From the NCBI RefSeq assembly GCF_024055575.1, contig NZ_JAMXOE010000032.1, positions 1-64,000 of the forward strand: a DNA stretch of 64,000 bases. Reading direction: 5' to 3'. How positions within the stretch are numbered: position 1 is the stretch's first letter; each line of letters starts with the position of its first letter. The DNA comes from Mucilaginibacter flavidus. Lineage in GTDB: Bacteria; Bacteroidota; Bacteroidia; Sphingobacteriales; Sphingobacteriaceae. The translations under genes and the position numbers were made by a program. This document shows, piece after piece, positions 36,054-45,735 of this stretch. The notes below the pieces were generated by a model that saw only the letters and a program-made list of their open reading frames with translations, was not told where the DNA came from and searched no databases.

Positions 36054-37146
36054 ATGACTAAAGAACAAATCCAGGATTTAAGGGATAGAATAACTTCCCT
36101 GAGGAGGCATCTTTGACATCGATAAGAAACTCGATGCCCTCCATTTGGAACAGGAAATAACCGTTGGCCCACATTTTTGGGATCATCCTAAAGAAGCCGA
36201 AAAAGTGTTGGCTTCCATCAAAACAAAAAAAGTTTGGACAGATGCCTTTCAAAAAGTAGTTGCTACTGTTGAAGATACGGGCGTGCTTTTTGAATTTTTT
36301 CAAAGCGGCGATGCTACCGAAGCCGAAATGCAGGTACAATACAACGCTGCCATAAAAGAAGTTGAAGAACTCGAATTTAAAAACATGCTCTCGGCCGAAG
36401 AGGACCAGTTTAACGCAGTACTGCAAATTACTGCAGGCGCAGGTGGTACCGAAAGCTGCGACTGGGCCGGCATGCTGATGCGCATGTACATTATGTGGGG
36501 CGAAAAGCATGGCTACAAAGTAACTGAGCAGGATTTCCAGGAAGGTGATGTGGCCGGTGTTAAAACCGTAACCTTGCAAATAGAAGGCGATTTTACTTAT
36601 GGCTATTTAAAAGGCGAAAATGGCGTGCACCGCTTAGTGCGTATCTCGCCTTTCGATTCAAATGCCAAGCGGCATACTTCGTTTGCATCTGTATACGTTT
36701 ACCCGCTGGTTGATGATACTATCGAGATAGAGGTTAAAGATGCCGACATAGAGTTTGAAACTTTCCGCTCAGGCGGTGCAGGCGGGCAAAACGTGAATAA
36801 GGTGGAAACTGCCGTACGTTTATACCACAAGCCATCGGGCATTATCATAAAAAACCAGGAATCGCGCTCGCAGTTGCAGAATAAGGAAAATGCTATCCGG
36901 TTACTGAAATCGCAATTATACGAGGCCGAAATGCGCAAACGCATGGAGTTAAGTAATGCGGTTGAGGGTAACAAGAAGAAGATAGAATGGGGCTCACAAA
37001 TCCGCAATTACGTGTTGCATCCTTACAAACTGGTTAAAGATTTACGTACCGACCATGAAACTTCGAACGCCGCCGCTGTGTTGGATGGCGATTTAGATGA
37101 GTTTTTAAAATCGTACCTAATGGAATTTGGCGGGCCGAAGGGTTAA
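36054..37146 (+). CDS. prfB: Peptide chain release factor 2 (programmed +1 frameshift)
   Basis: A release factor of 363 residues that recognises UAA and UGA. Translation begins at ATG 36054 and reaches an in-frame TGA at codon 21 (36114-36116). A +1 shift at CTT-T continues with GAC at 36115. After the shift the frame is open to 37146. RF2 identity is shown by the SPF anticodon-like motif in [11 protein letters not shown] (about 198-200) and the GGQ catalytic motif in [12 protein letters not shown] (about 243-245). Low RF2 would favour the frameshift, giving autoregulation as in E. coli. Confidence 0.96.
36102..36117 (+). promoter_or_regulatory. prfB programmed frameshift site
   Basis: An internal Shine-Dalgarno-like AGGAGG (36102-36107) lies 3 bases before CTT TGA C (36111-36117). 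This is the classical RF2 +1 shift cassette. Confidence 0.93.
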
Positions 37147-37234
37147 TATTTGTGGTCACTCCGATTATTGTGACACCGCTAATATTTTGCAAGGAAATCT
37201 AATTCTTAAAGAATTTTTCTTTTAAAACTGGGTT

Positions 37235-37298
37235 GACGATTGGGCTTAAAGGGAGTCCCAATCGTCCGCCTTTGTATCACCGACCGTTCGGAAACGAA
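37235..37298 (+). promoter_or_regulatory. Two hairpins between prfB and the ECF gene
   Basis: A perfect 10-bp stem GACGATTGGG (37235-37244)/CCCAATCGTC (37257-37266) with a 12-base loop is followed by a GTTCG-GAAA-CGAAC hairpin around 37285-37298. No T-run follows the first. They could end prfB transcription or lie in the sigma-factor leader. Confidence 0.4.
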
Positions 37299-37393
37299 CA
37301 CTTTCGTAGATGCTTAAAAATTTAATTTATTGATTATCAGTAAATTAAAATAAGGGTATCAATATTGGCATAGGCTCATCAAATTACAACACG

Positions 37394-37960
37394 ATGATGA
37401 CCGCCGATATACGATTAGCTGAAATGTGGGAAGGCTGCCTTAAGAACGACCGTAAGCAGCAGGAGCTTTTATATAAAACCTTAGCGCCCAGGATGCTGGC
37501 TGTGTGCATGCGCTACGCCCATGACAAAGACGAGGCCCAGGATATTTTACAGGAGGGCTTTATAAAGATGTTCAAAAACGCACACAATTACCGCGGCGAT
37601 GGTAACCTTGAGGGCTGGATACGCCGCATCATGGTTCATTGCGCCATATCGCGCTACCGTAAGTTAAAGCCGATGGTTTTGGTTGAGGACTTTACCGAAG
37701 AAAACAGTGGCGCAGGCAGCGGCTACAATGCGCATGGCCTCGAAGCTAAAGATTTGATGCAGATGATACAGAAACTACCGCAAACCTACCGGTCGGTATT
37801 TAATATGTACGCCATTGAAGGCTACTCGCACCAGGAAATAGGCAGTAAACTTGGGATGACCGAACTGCTGTCGCGCACCAACCTGCACCGCGCCCGCGCC
37901 ATTTTAAAAGATATGGTGAATAAACTTACAGGCAGCGAGATGCATTATATGGCGGGATAA
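37394..37960 (+). CDS. ECF-type RNA polymerase sigma factor
   Basis: A 188-residue sigma-70-family factor. Region 2 includes CMRYAHDKDEAQDILQEGFI and LEGWIRRIMVHCAISRYR. Region 4 includes LPQTYRSVFNMYAIEGYSH and the HTH segment EIGSKLGMTELLSRTNLHRAR. TELLSR replaces the more usual TxSTxKS-type wording of region 4.2. No anti-sigma factor or FecR gene is adjacent. The ATG at 37394 (MMTADIR) is taken; ATG 37397 is equally possible. It ends before a good terminator. Confidence 0.92.
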   Translation: MMTADIRLAEMWEGCLKNDRKQQELLYKTLAPRMLAVCMRYAHDKDEAQDILQEGFIKMFKNAHNYRGDGNLEGWIRRIMVHCAISRYRKLKPMVLVEDFTEENSGAGSGYNAHGLEAKDLMQMIQKLPQTYRSVFNMYAIEGYSHQEIGSKLGMTELLSRTNLHRARAILKDMVNKLTGSEMHYMAG

Positions 37961-38004
37961 GTCCGACTTTACTAACTTCGGACTTACTCAACATTCGTTT
38001 AAAA

Positions 38005-38040
38005 AAATATATGCCGGGAAATACAGCCCGGCATATATTT
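38005..38040 (+). terminator. Intrinsic terminator after the ECF gene
   Basis: A 14-bp perfect stem (core ATATGCCGGG/CCCGGCATAT) with an 8-base loop, flanked by A- and T-rich tracts, lies 45 bases past the sigma-factor stop. Confidence 0.85.
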
Positions 38041-38105
38041 TCCACAATTTTCTGTATTTTGCGAGGTAATATTGTTGTTACATGCTATTGATTTTTCCCT
38101 GATTA

Positions 38106-39539
38106 ATGAACACACCCCGGTTTGCCGTACTTGTTTTGGCACTAAGCCTTTGTGCATGTAAGAAAGACCTTAGCGATACAAACCGGCCAACCAGACCGGA
38201 CCCGGCAGTTATACCGGTTACCCTTGTTTTAGACCAAACCCTTACCGGGTACAAAATACCACACATTTTCGAAGGCCTCAGCTACGAAACCGCGCTTTTA
38301 ACCCAGGACCCCGACTATTTAAATGAAAGCAATACTGTACTCGTTCAATTGTTGAAAAACTTAGGCAAGGGCGTTTTGCGCATCGGCGGCAACAGCAGCG
38401 ACGAAATTGACTGGGGGGCCGATGACGCCGGTACCGACATGCTGCACCGCAAACTTACCAAGCCTGGTATTGACAGGCTGGCAGCATTTGCCAAAGCCAT
38501 TAAATGGCCGGTGTTGTTTGGTTTAAACCTGGGGAATAGCAATCCAGCAGAGGCCGCAAACGAGGCGGCGTATGTTCACAGCAGGCTACAAAGCAGCTTA
38601 TACGCATTTCAAAGTGGTAATGAACCAGATTTTTTTGGCAATATTCACCGCCAGGGCAAGTATATTTACGAAGATTACCAGCGGGATTGGCGGGGGTATT
38701 ATAATGCCATAAAACGCCAGGTGCCCGGAGCTGTATTTGCGGGGCCCGATATGATGCCCTTTAACCTCCGCTGGCTGCATAACTTCACCAAAAGCAACCA
38801 CGATAAGGTGGTTATGCTCGATGGGCACTATTATAACAATGGCCCCGCATCAAACCCTTCAATAGGTCTGCCCGATGTTTTAGTACCCAATAATAGAATG
38901 GCTACGTACCTGCAGGGTATGTCGGTAATCGCGTCTTCGCATGGGTTGCCATTTCGGATATCTGAAGGTAACAGTATCTGGGGACAGGGCAAGCCCGGCA
39001 TCAGCAATGTATTTGCGTCAGCATTGTGGGCGCTTGATTTTATGTGGAGCGTTGCCGAAAATAAAGGCCAGGGCGTTAATTTTCACGGTGGCGGCGTGCG
39101 GTTTGTTTATACGCCTATAAATACTGCAAACGGCGTTACCACGGCCAAACCCCTGTACTATGCCATGCTGGCTTTTAAATATGGCGCAGTTGGCAATAAA
39201 ATAATACAGCCACGGTTTTTAAACTCAAGCGCCGATGATAACTACAGTGTACACGCTTGTGTTAGTCCCGATAATGCAACCCTGGTAACTATCATAAACA
39301 AAGAGACGACCAAAGATTTTTCGTTTACTATACAATTGTCTAATGCAGCATCAAACATACAGGTTGCCCGGCTTTCAGCCCCATCAATAACGGCCAACAC
39401 TGGTGTTACCTTTGCCGGAAGCACGGTGAACAGTGATGGAAGCTTTGAACCGGCAAATCCCGAGGAATATCGTACCAATCAGAAAAGTTTTACGGTAACA
39501 GTGCCGGCAGGAAGCGCGGCAGTGGTGACGGTGAGGTGA
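38106..39539 (+). CDS. GH79-like glycoside hydrolase lipoprotein
   Basis: A 477-residue predicted lipoprotein (lipobox LSLCAC, Cys18) resembling the GH79 heparanase/beta-glucuronidase family. The TIM barrel contains VLRIGGNSSDEIDWG, the acid/base motif QSGNEPDFFG, and the probable nucleophile in FRISEGNSIWG. A C-terminal beta-sandwich domain occupies about residues 380-477. GH79 enzymes attack glucuronides or heparan-type glycans; the exact substrate is unknown. It faces the GH92 gene across a shared palindrome. Confidence 0.78.
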   Translation: MNTPRFAVLVLALSLCACKKDLSDTNRPTRPDPAVIPVTLVLDQTLTGYKIPHIFEGLSYETALLTQDPDYLNESNTVLVQLLKNLGKGVLRIGGNSSDEIDWGADDAGTDMLHRKLTKPGIDRLAAFAKAIKWPVLFGLNLGNSNPAEAANEAAYVHSRLQSSLYAFQSGNEPDFFGNIHRQGKYIYEDYQRDWRGYYNAIKRQVPGAVFAGPDMMPFNLRWLHNFTKSNHDKVVMLDGHYYNNGPASNPSIGLPDVLVPNNRMATYLQGMSVIASSHGLPFRISEGNSIWGQGKPGISNVFASALWALDFMWSVAENKGQGVNFHGGGVRFVYTPINTANGVTTAKPLYYAMLAFKYGAVGNKIIQPRFLNSSADDNYSVHACVSPDNATLVTIINKETTKDFSFTIQLSNAASNIQVARLSAPSITANTGVTFAGSTVNSDGSFEPANPEEYRTNQKSFTVTVPAGSAAVVTVR

Positions 39540-39553
39540 TTGTTAGCGATTAA

Positions 39554-39597
39554 TTGATTAGAGATTAGTTTAAGACGTCTTACTAATCTCTAATCAA
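39554..39597. terminator. Long palindrome between convergent GH79 and GH92 genes
   Basis: Perfect 16-base arms TTGATTAGAGATTAGT (39554-39569) and the inverse (39582-39597) surround a loop that itself contains AAGACGTCTT. Placed between two convergent stops, it probably acts as a bidirectional terminator, although no T-run is present. Similar text (CTAATCTCTGATTAACTAA) occurs near 9103-9121. Confidence 0.5.
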
Positions 39598-39611
39598 CCA
39601 ACCCCCAATAA

Positions 39612-41903
39612 CTACTTATGTTTACTTCCCATCACAAAACTGATCTCACCGCCATTCATAATATCGGCATGGGTTAAAAACATGCCCGGGTGTGGTTTGC
39701 CGTTAAGGGTAATGCTTTGTATGTAAACGTTTTTATCGCTTTGGTTTTTTACGTTAATGGTGAAGGTTTTTCCGTCGCCAACTTGAATAACGGCGTGCTG
39801 TACCGCAGGGCTGCCAATGGCATACTGATCGGTAGCAGGAGCAACGGGGTAAAAGCCCAGCGAGCTAAAAATATACCATGCGCTCATCTGGCCGGTATCG
39901 TCGTTGCCGCCAAGCCCGTCCGGAGTTGGCTTGTACATGCGGGGTAATATCATCCTTATTTTCTCCTGCGCTTTCCAGGGCTTGTCAGTCCAGTCGTACA
40001 GGTAGGCCACGTGGTGCGATGGCTCGTTACCATGCACATAGTTGCCGATGATGCCGTCCTTAGTAATATCTTCTGTTTCGGCAAAATATTTATCAGGCAG
40101 GTTATAGCTAAACAGGCTATCTACATAAGTAATAAAGCGCTTGTCGCCGCCCATTATTTTTATCAGCCCTTCCGGGTCATGAGGAACATATAAGGTGTAG
40201 TTCCAGGCATTCCCCTCGATAAAGCCCTGGTTAATGGTAGTAAATGGATCGAAGTTTTTGCGGAAGGTACCATCGGCCATTTTGGGGTGCATAAAGCCGG
40301 TTTTAGGGTCGTACACATTTTTCCAGTTTTGGGCGCGCTTATTAAATTCTTCATAAACGTCCATCCGGTTTAGCTTTTTGGCCATTTGGGCAATGCAAAA
40401 ATCGTCGTACGCATATTCCTGGGTTGAGGATACTGAGTTGCCGTTTTTCTCGTCAGGAATGTAGCCCATATCCATATAGTAACCTATACCCTCATAGTCA
40501 CGGTGTTTCGCGGTGGCTACGCAGGCGTCAAGCGCTTTGTTGGCATCAAAAGGCGCATTGCCTTTCACTACGGCATCTGCAATAACAGATACGCTGTGGT
40601 AGCCGCTCATACACCAGTTTTCGTTGGCGCTGTTACTCCATATCGGCAACATGTGTTCGGCACTTTGGTCGAAGTGGGCTATCATGCTTTGTACCATGTC
40701 CGAGTTTCGTTTCGGGTCGATAATGTTGAACAACGGGTGCAGCGCACGATGCGTATCCCAAAGGCTAAAGGTTGTATAGTTGGTAAACCCTTCGGCTTTG
40801 TGCACATTTTGGTCGAGGCCTTTGTACTGGCCATCCGCGTCCATATAAATGGTTGGGTTTATCATGGCGTGGTACATCGAGGTGTAAAAATCCACCTTTT
40901 CGTCCTGGCTGCCGTCGATAACAATTTTATGCAATTCCGCTTCCCATTCGGCCTGGCCATCATTTTTTACTTTGTCGAAGTCCCAACCCGGTATTTCAAC
41001 CTTCATGTTATTTAATGCGCCATCGATGCTCACCGGTGAAATGGCAAATTTTATCTTGATTTTTTCACCTTCTTCGGTCTTGAAGTCGAAATAGGTGCGC
41101 AATTGCCTTCCGGCCAAATCCGGGAAGTTTTTCACCCTGGCAAACTTGCCCCAAAAACCGCCATACACTTCGCGCTTGTCGAACTTTTTATATCCCATCT
41201 GGATGAAGGGTTTATTAAACGTCATGGCGAAATAAAGGGTACGGGTACGCGCCCAGCCATTTGTTGAGCGATAGCCCACAACCGTACTATCGTTCACCAT
41301 GCGCAGGTAAGTCCACACATTTTTATCCGGGTAGTTGTAAATCCCTGCCATCAAATCAAGAATGATGTGCGAGTTATCTGATTTTGGGAAAGTATATTGA
41401 TGAAAGCCCACACGGGTGGTTGTGGTCATTTCAGCCGTAATATTGCTGGCATCAAGCTTTACTTTGTAATAATTGGCTTCGCTTACTTCGTTAGCGTGAG
41501 AGAAAGCCGAGCGGTAGCCGCTGCCGGGTTTGTCGGCAGTGCCTGGATTTAGTTTTACCGCGCCTACAGTAGGCATAATTAAAAAATCGCCCAAATCGCT
41601 ATGGCCGGTACCACTAAAGTGGGTGTGACTAAATCCTACAATGGTTTTATCATCGTACTGGTAACCGGCGCAGTATTTATATACGTCGGGGTTGTATTTG
41701 CCGTTCAGCTCGTAACTGGCGGTATCGGTTTCGGGGCTAAGCTGCACCATACCAAAAGGCACCGTTGCACCCGGGAACACGTGCCCCATACGCTGCGTGC
41801 CAATAATGGGCTTAACATATTGAACCAAAATATCGTTAGTTTTTGTTTGTGCCGACGCTATTACGGTTGCGCAGGCGAAAAGAGCGGTCAGTATTTTTTT
41901 CAT
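39612..41903 (-). CDS. Exported GH92 alpha-mannosidase
   Basis: A 763-residue exported GH92 enzyme, typically a calcium-dependent exo-alpha-mannosidase acting on alpha-1,2, -1,3 or -1,4 linkages. A signal peptide ends VIASAQ. Family hallmarks are QRMGHVFPGATVPFGMVQLSPE, FSHTHFSGTGHSDLGDF, SLWDTHRALHPLF and a C-terminal GNDDTGQMSAWYIFSSLGFYP with the catalytic acidic residues. The ATG at 41903 gives a clean signal peptide; 41918 is an alternative. A TATATTTG box precedes it. It probably trims mannose from host or environmental N-glycans or mannan. Confidence 0.95.
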   Translation of the reverse strand: MKKILTALFACATVIASAQTKTNDILVQYVKPIIGTQRMGHVFPGATVPFGMVQLSPETDTASYELNGKYNPDVYKYCAGYQYDDKTIVGFSHTHFSGTGHSDLGDFLIMPTVGAVKLNPGTADKPGSGYRSAFSHANEVSEANYYKVKLDASNITAEMTTTTRVGFHQYTFPKSDNSHIILDLMAGIYNYPDKNVWTYLRMVNDSTVVGYRSTNGWARTRTLYFAMTFNKPFIQMGYKKFDKREVYGGFWGKFARVKNFPDLAGRQLRTYFDFKTEEGEKIKIKFAISPVSIDGALNNMKVEIPGWDFDKVKNDGQAEWEAELHKIVIDGSQDEKVDFYTSMYHAMINPTIYMDADGQYKGLDQNVHKAEGFTNYTTFSLWDTHRALHPLFNIIDPKRNSDMVQSMIAHFDQSAEHMLPIWSNSANENWCMSGYHSVSVIADAVVKGNAPFDANKALDACVATAKHRDYEGIGYYMDMGYIPDEKNGNSVSSTQEYAYDDFCIAQMAKKLNRMDVYEEFNKRAQNWKNVYDPKTGFMHPKMADGTFRKNFDPFTTINQGFIEGNAWNYTLYVPHDPEGLIKIMGGDKRFITYVDSLFSYNLPDKYFAETEDITKDGIIGNYVHGNEPSHHVAYLYDWTDKPWKAQEKIRMILPRMYKPTPDGLGGNDDTGQMSAWYIFSSLGFYPVAPATDQYAIGSPAVQHAVIQVGDGKTFTINVKNQSDKNVYIQSITLNGKPHPGMFLTHADIMNGGEISFVMGSKHK

Positions 41904-41929
41904 TAGCTGGAGTTGCATTAGTTAAAGGC

Positions 41930-41937
41930 CAAATATA
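41930..41937 (-). promoter_or_regulatory. -7 promoter box of the GH92 gene
   Basis: Minus-strand TATATTTG, 26 bases upstream of the ATG at 41903, matching TAnnTTTG. Confidence 0.5.
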
Positions 41938-42031
41938 ATGGATTATTGGTTGGTTATTGTTGTGTTGCAGGATTGTTATGTTAGGGTGAGTCGATGTGCG
42001 AGCGACAGGTTCTCCCCCAAGAATCATTCCC

Positions 42032-42055
42032 TATATTTGTAATTATTTACCTTTG
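42032..42055 (+). promoter_or_regulatory. Two overlapping -7 boxes upstream of the hypothetical gene
   Basis: TATATTTG (42032-42039) and TACCTTTG (42048-42055) both fit TAnnTTTG and lie 28 and 12 bases before the ATG at 42068. Confidence 0.5.
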
Positions 42056-42067
42056 TAAGCTGCCAAA

Positions 42068-42997
42068 ATGAAAATTACGTTCGCAATACTCGCATCAATA
42101 TTTTTATGTCGCGCCCTTGCTCAGGATATGGTGATACCAGTACAGCAGGAGCGCTATCAGCAACGCGATGATGCCGCCCGCACTTTTATTGATCTTATAT
42201 TAAACAACAGCCATAGTTTTTTAGACAATTCAACTAAGGTTGTTATGCTAAAAAACAATACGGCACTTGACACACTGGATTTTACAAAAGATTATTACCA
42301 GGGAGGCGGCTCGATGGTGGACATAAACCCGGTTAAGCCGTCCTACTATAATACCTTAGCCCGTTACATGTGCACCTCTGACAATACCGTTGAAAAGAAT
42401 GGCTGCGCTGTCAATGTTAAAAAACTGGCATACGTTTTAAAAGGTGATTTTAACAATTTTCATGCAAATGCATTGAAGAGAGTTGGCGATACGCTTGAGG
42501 TGACTATAAATTTCCAGGCAGATAGCTGGGTAAATTGTTTCAAATTCAACACCAGGGGCTTGATTGAAAGCGCCACAACGTTCGAGGTTGATGCAGGCAA
42601 TCATCGATCGCTGCGGGGCGAAAACAAGTATTACTATGATAAAAACGGGAATCTTATAAGAAAAGAAGCTACGCAATATTCTCCGGTTAACCCAAACCAA
42701 TCAAAGCTGGCAAGCGAATTCCTGGAGGTTGACTATTCAGCGCTGGGAGCCGAAGACCGTGAAATAAAGAAACGGTTCCAATACAACGATAAAGGCTCCC
42801 TTGTAAAAACGTATTTAAGCGGCGTATTCTTTTTTTATGACGCTAAGTATAATCTTATTAGAAAGCAACTGATTGTTGATGATAAATTACTCGTTACTTA
42901 TCAGCTTGAATATAAGCAGGATGTTGTTGACGTAACCAAGACGTCGCACAGTATTAATAAAACAGAGCCCCTTTTTGCGTACCGATTAGTGAAATAA
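42068..42997 (+). CDS. Exported hypothetical protein with YD-like repeats
   Basis: A 309-residue protein with a signal peptide ending ALAQ. Residues about 25-150 form an unrecognised domain with acidic and aromatic residues. The C-terminal half contains short repeats such as YYYDKNGNLIRKE, FQYNDKGSLVKT and FFYDAKYNLIRKQ, which resemble the YD/RHS beta-strand pattern. It is probably a periplasmic or surface beta-rich protein. No function can be assigned. Confidence 0.68.
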   Translation: MKITFAILASIFLCRALAQDMVIPVQQERYQQRDDAARTFIDLILNNSHSFLDNSTKVVMLKNNTALDTLDFTKDYYQGGGSMVDINPVKPSYYNTLARYMCTSDNTVEKNGCAVNVKKLAYVLKGDFNNFHANALKRVGDTLEVTINFQADSWVNCFKFNTRGLIESATTFEVDAGNHRSLRGENKYYYDKNGNLIRKEATQYSPVNPNQSKLASEFLEVDYSALGAEDREIKKRFQYNDKGSLVKTYLSGVFFFYDAKYNLIRKQLIVDDKLLVTYQLEYKQDVVDVTKTSHSINKTEPLFAYRLVK

Positions 42998-43080
42998 GCT
43001 GAGTAGCAGCACCTTGCAAAATTATTCGCGGTTTTACTATATTTAAGTATTTTTAAATCAATTATTTAATCTGTTTAAAA

Positions 43081-43788
43081 ATGACCGTAAACGAAATCAT
43101 GGCCGATTTGCAGGCGCATGGCAGCGAAAGCATCAAGAAAATCCTTTTAAACCATGGTGTAAAGGAACCCTTTTTCGGCGTTAAGATTGAGCATTTAAAA
43201 ACAATCCAGAAAAAGGTAAAAAAGGACTACTCTTTGGCCAAAGACCTTTATGCTACCGGTAATGCCGATGCCATGTACCTTGCCGGCCTGATTACCGACG
43301 ATAGCAAAATGACCAAAGCCGATTTGCAGGCTTGGGCCGAACAGGCCCTGTCAAATAATATTAATGAATATACTGTGCCATGGGTGGCAGCCGAAAGTAA
43401 TTATGGGTTTGAGCTGGGTTTGGAGTGGATAGATAGTGATAAGGACCATGTTGCCGCTGCAGGATGGTCCACCTTGGGAAATGTAGCGGCGTTGAAGGCA
43501 GATAGTGAACTGAACCTGGCTACTTACCGCGCCTTATTGCAAAGGGTTATAAATAATATACATACGTCGGCCAACAGGGTAAAGGCCAGGATGAATATTT
43601 TCGTAATGAATGTGGGCTGCTATATACTCCCTTTGGCCGATGAAGCCGTTGCCGCCGCTACTAAAATTGGGGCTGTATACGTTGATACAACTGGGACAGC
43701 CTGCAAAGTACCCGATGCCACAACCTATATTGACAAGGTAAAAGCCCGTGGCGCGCAAGGCAAAAAGAAGAAGACTGTAAAGTGTTGA
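43081..43788 (+). CDS. AlkD-like DNA alkylation repair protein
   Basis: A 235-residue HEAT-repeat protein of the AlkD/AlkC DNA glycosylase superfamily. The typical start is GSESIKKILLNHGVKEPFFGVK, and conserved segments include YLAGLI and NEYTVPWVAAESNYG. Members excise alkylated bases without base flipping, although many relatives are untested and may act otherwise. A lysine-rich C-terminal tail (KKKKTVKC) could aid nucleic-acid binding. It is monocistronic and convergent with the serine hydrolase gene. Confidence 0.85.
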   Translation: MTVNEIMADLQAHGSESIKKILLNHGVKEPFFGVKIEHLKTIQKKVKKDYSLAKDLYATGNADAMYLAGLITDDSKMTKADLQAWAEQALSNNINEYTVPWVAAESNYGFELGLEWIDSDKDHVAAAGWSTLGNVAALKADSELNLATYRALLQRVINNIHTSANRVKARMNIFVMNVGCYILPLADEAVAAATKIGAVYVDTTGTACKVPDATTYIDKVKARGAQGKKKKTVKC

Positions 43789-43838
43789 ATTATTGCCGAC
43801 AGGCATATTTCTGGCCGAATGCAAAAGTTTAACCCAGC

Positions 43839-45530
43839 TTAATCCCGGTTCTGTCTCTTAAACAGCAAGTGCCTTATTCGCCCCGAGTTAACCTCGAACC
43901 CGGTTACCTGGTTCTTCGCATTTCTAACGATTTGCAAATTATCCATCCACCAAAAATTGTTGGTTAAATGATTATCGCCGTATAAAGTAAGCGGCATGTC
44001 GTTGTATTTGGCGTTAGTTAACAGCAAATGATGGTCCTTTAAAACGATCTGATAACTGCAATCCAGTTCGGGGCAATAATAGTTGCCGGCATATACTTGC
44101 AATTGCACATCAGTTGGTTTTGCATCGGCATCGTATTTTATCAGCTTGCGATGGTTCCCGGGCCAATATTGTTCGACTATTGTTTCCTTAGAACTTTTTA
44201 CCGTGAAAATAAATTTTACAGTCGGATCATTGAGCATAACCAGCGTGTCATTTGCGTGCTTAACCAACTGGTTATTATTTCTGCCTGTTTCCCAAAATAG
44301 TTTCCGGTTTTTCAGCTTAAACGCAAAACGGGCTCCGTCCTCTGAGATGTAACTCCCGGTAATTTTTTTGATCGCCAGGGTATCGTTGAATATTGCCCCT
44401 GTGCTGTCTGCAACTGCAGGCTTGGGAGATTTTTTTTGTGGCGATGCATCTTTAATAAACAGGCCCTGCAACTGCTGCGCCTTGCCAAAAGGGTCTGTGT
44501 CGCCCAGGTTACTGAAAATAATAAACCCCATTTTCAGATCGGGGAATACGCTAACCATGGTTCGGTAACCAGCGTCAGCACCGTTGTGCGAATAGATTTT
44601 ATGCCCTTTGAAATCATTTACCGATATGCCTAAGGCGTAATCTATTTCTGTGCCATTGTTCAATTTGCCCTTTTGTGTTAGTTGTTCAATGTCTTTTTGG
44701 TCGCCTGCTTTATGATCATAAAAATTCATCACCCATTTGCCAATATCATCAATATTGGTAAACAAACTGGTAGCGCCTGCAACAGAATAGCTAAGCGTGC
44801 TGTTTGTGAAATGCCCCCTTGTGCGATCGTACGAATAGGAGCGGTTGGGTACAATCTCCGTATAGTCATCATGGAAATGGGTGTTGTTCATTCCCAGCGG
44901 TTTAAAAATGGCCGAGTCGGTAAACTTGCGCAGGCTTTTGCCGCTAACAGCGCGTACTATTTCGGCCAGCATAGTAAACCCGCTGTTCGAATAGCTGTAC
45001 TCCTCGCCCGGTTTAAAGTTAAGGGCCTGCTGTTTGCTTAGTATCTTTATAACCTGGTCTTGCGTAATTACATCATCAAGCCGGGTACCGGCAATGGCAA
45101 GCAATTGCCATTGATCGCGAATGCCACTGGTATGGTTTAAAAGGTTCCTGACGGTAATTTTTACCTTCAAATCCGGGAACCACGGCAGGTATTTCCTGAT
45201 ATCATCATCAAGGTTCAGTTTTCCCTGCCTGGCCAGCAGCACGATAGAAAAAGCCGTAAACTGTTTGGATACCGAGGCCATGTGAAAAATAGTTTCGGGT
45301 TTAATAGGTATATTATATTCCAGGTTGGCCATGCCATACCCTTTGGCAAAAATAAGGGAGTCATTTCTCACAACACCTACAGCATATCCCGGGCTGGTAT
45401 TTTTATCCCAATACTTAAACAGGTTATCAATTTTTTTTATCGTTGAATCGGGCAGGTTTTGAGCCGACGCACAGACTGCTGCAGAGAGCGATAATGAACA
45501 GATAAAAAGAAATTTTCTTGCTAGGCGCAT
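43839..45530 (-). CDS. Exported serine hydrolase, class C beta-lactamase-like
   Basis: A 563-residue exported protein. A signal peptide ends CASAQ. The class C-like domain (about 25-360) has the SxxK nucleophile motif MASVSKQF, the YSN motif in EYSYSNSGF, and HNGADAGYRT in the KTG position. A C-terminal domain of about 180 residues resembles DUF3471 beta-rich extensions. Such proteins are usually peptidases or esterases rather than true beta-lactamases. There is no sign of operon partners. Confidence 0.9.
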   Translation of the reverse strand: MRLARKFLFICSLSLSAAVCASAQNLPDSTIKKIDNLFKYWDKNTSPGYAVGVVRNDSLIFAKGYGMANLEYNIPIKPETIFHMASVSKQFTAFSIVLLARQGKLNLDDDIRKYLPWFPDLKVKITVRNLLNHTSGIRDQWQLLAIAGTRLDDVITQDQVIKILSKQQALNFKPGEEYSYSNSGFTMLAEIVRAVSGKSLRKFTDSAIFKPLGMNNTHFHDDYTEIVPNRSYSYDRTRGHFTNSTLSYSVAGATSLFTNIDDIGKWVMNFYDHKAGDQKDIEQLTQKGKLNNGTEIDYALGISVNDFKGHKIYSHNGADAGYRTMVSVFPDLKMGFIIFSNLGDTDPFGKAQQLQGLFIKDASPQKKSPKPAVADSTGAIFNDTLAIKKITGSYISEDGARFAFKLKNRKLFWETGRNNNQLVKHANDTLVMLNDPTVKFIFTVKSSKETIVEQYWPGNHRKLIKYDADAKPTDVQLQVYAGNYYCPELDCSYQIVLKDHHLLLTNAKYNDMPLTLYGDNHLTNNFWWMDNLQIVRNAKNQVTGFEVNSGRIRHLLFKRQNRD

Positions 45531-45735
45531 AACATGTTTGTTGATAGGTTACCGGGTGATAAATCAGAATAAATATAAATGAAATTGCCATTAAAAGAAG
45601 CCCTTTTTTCCGGATAATGATGTTGAATAAATAACCGGCGCCATAACTACCATTAACTACGAAGCATTTGCCACGAACCATTTGCGTTTCCGCGCATTAA
45701 ACCCTATTTTCACGCATCACATTCATCCTTCAAAA

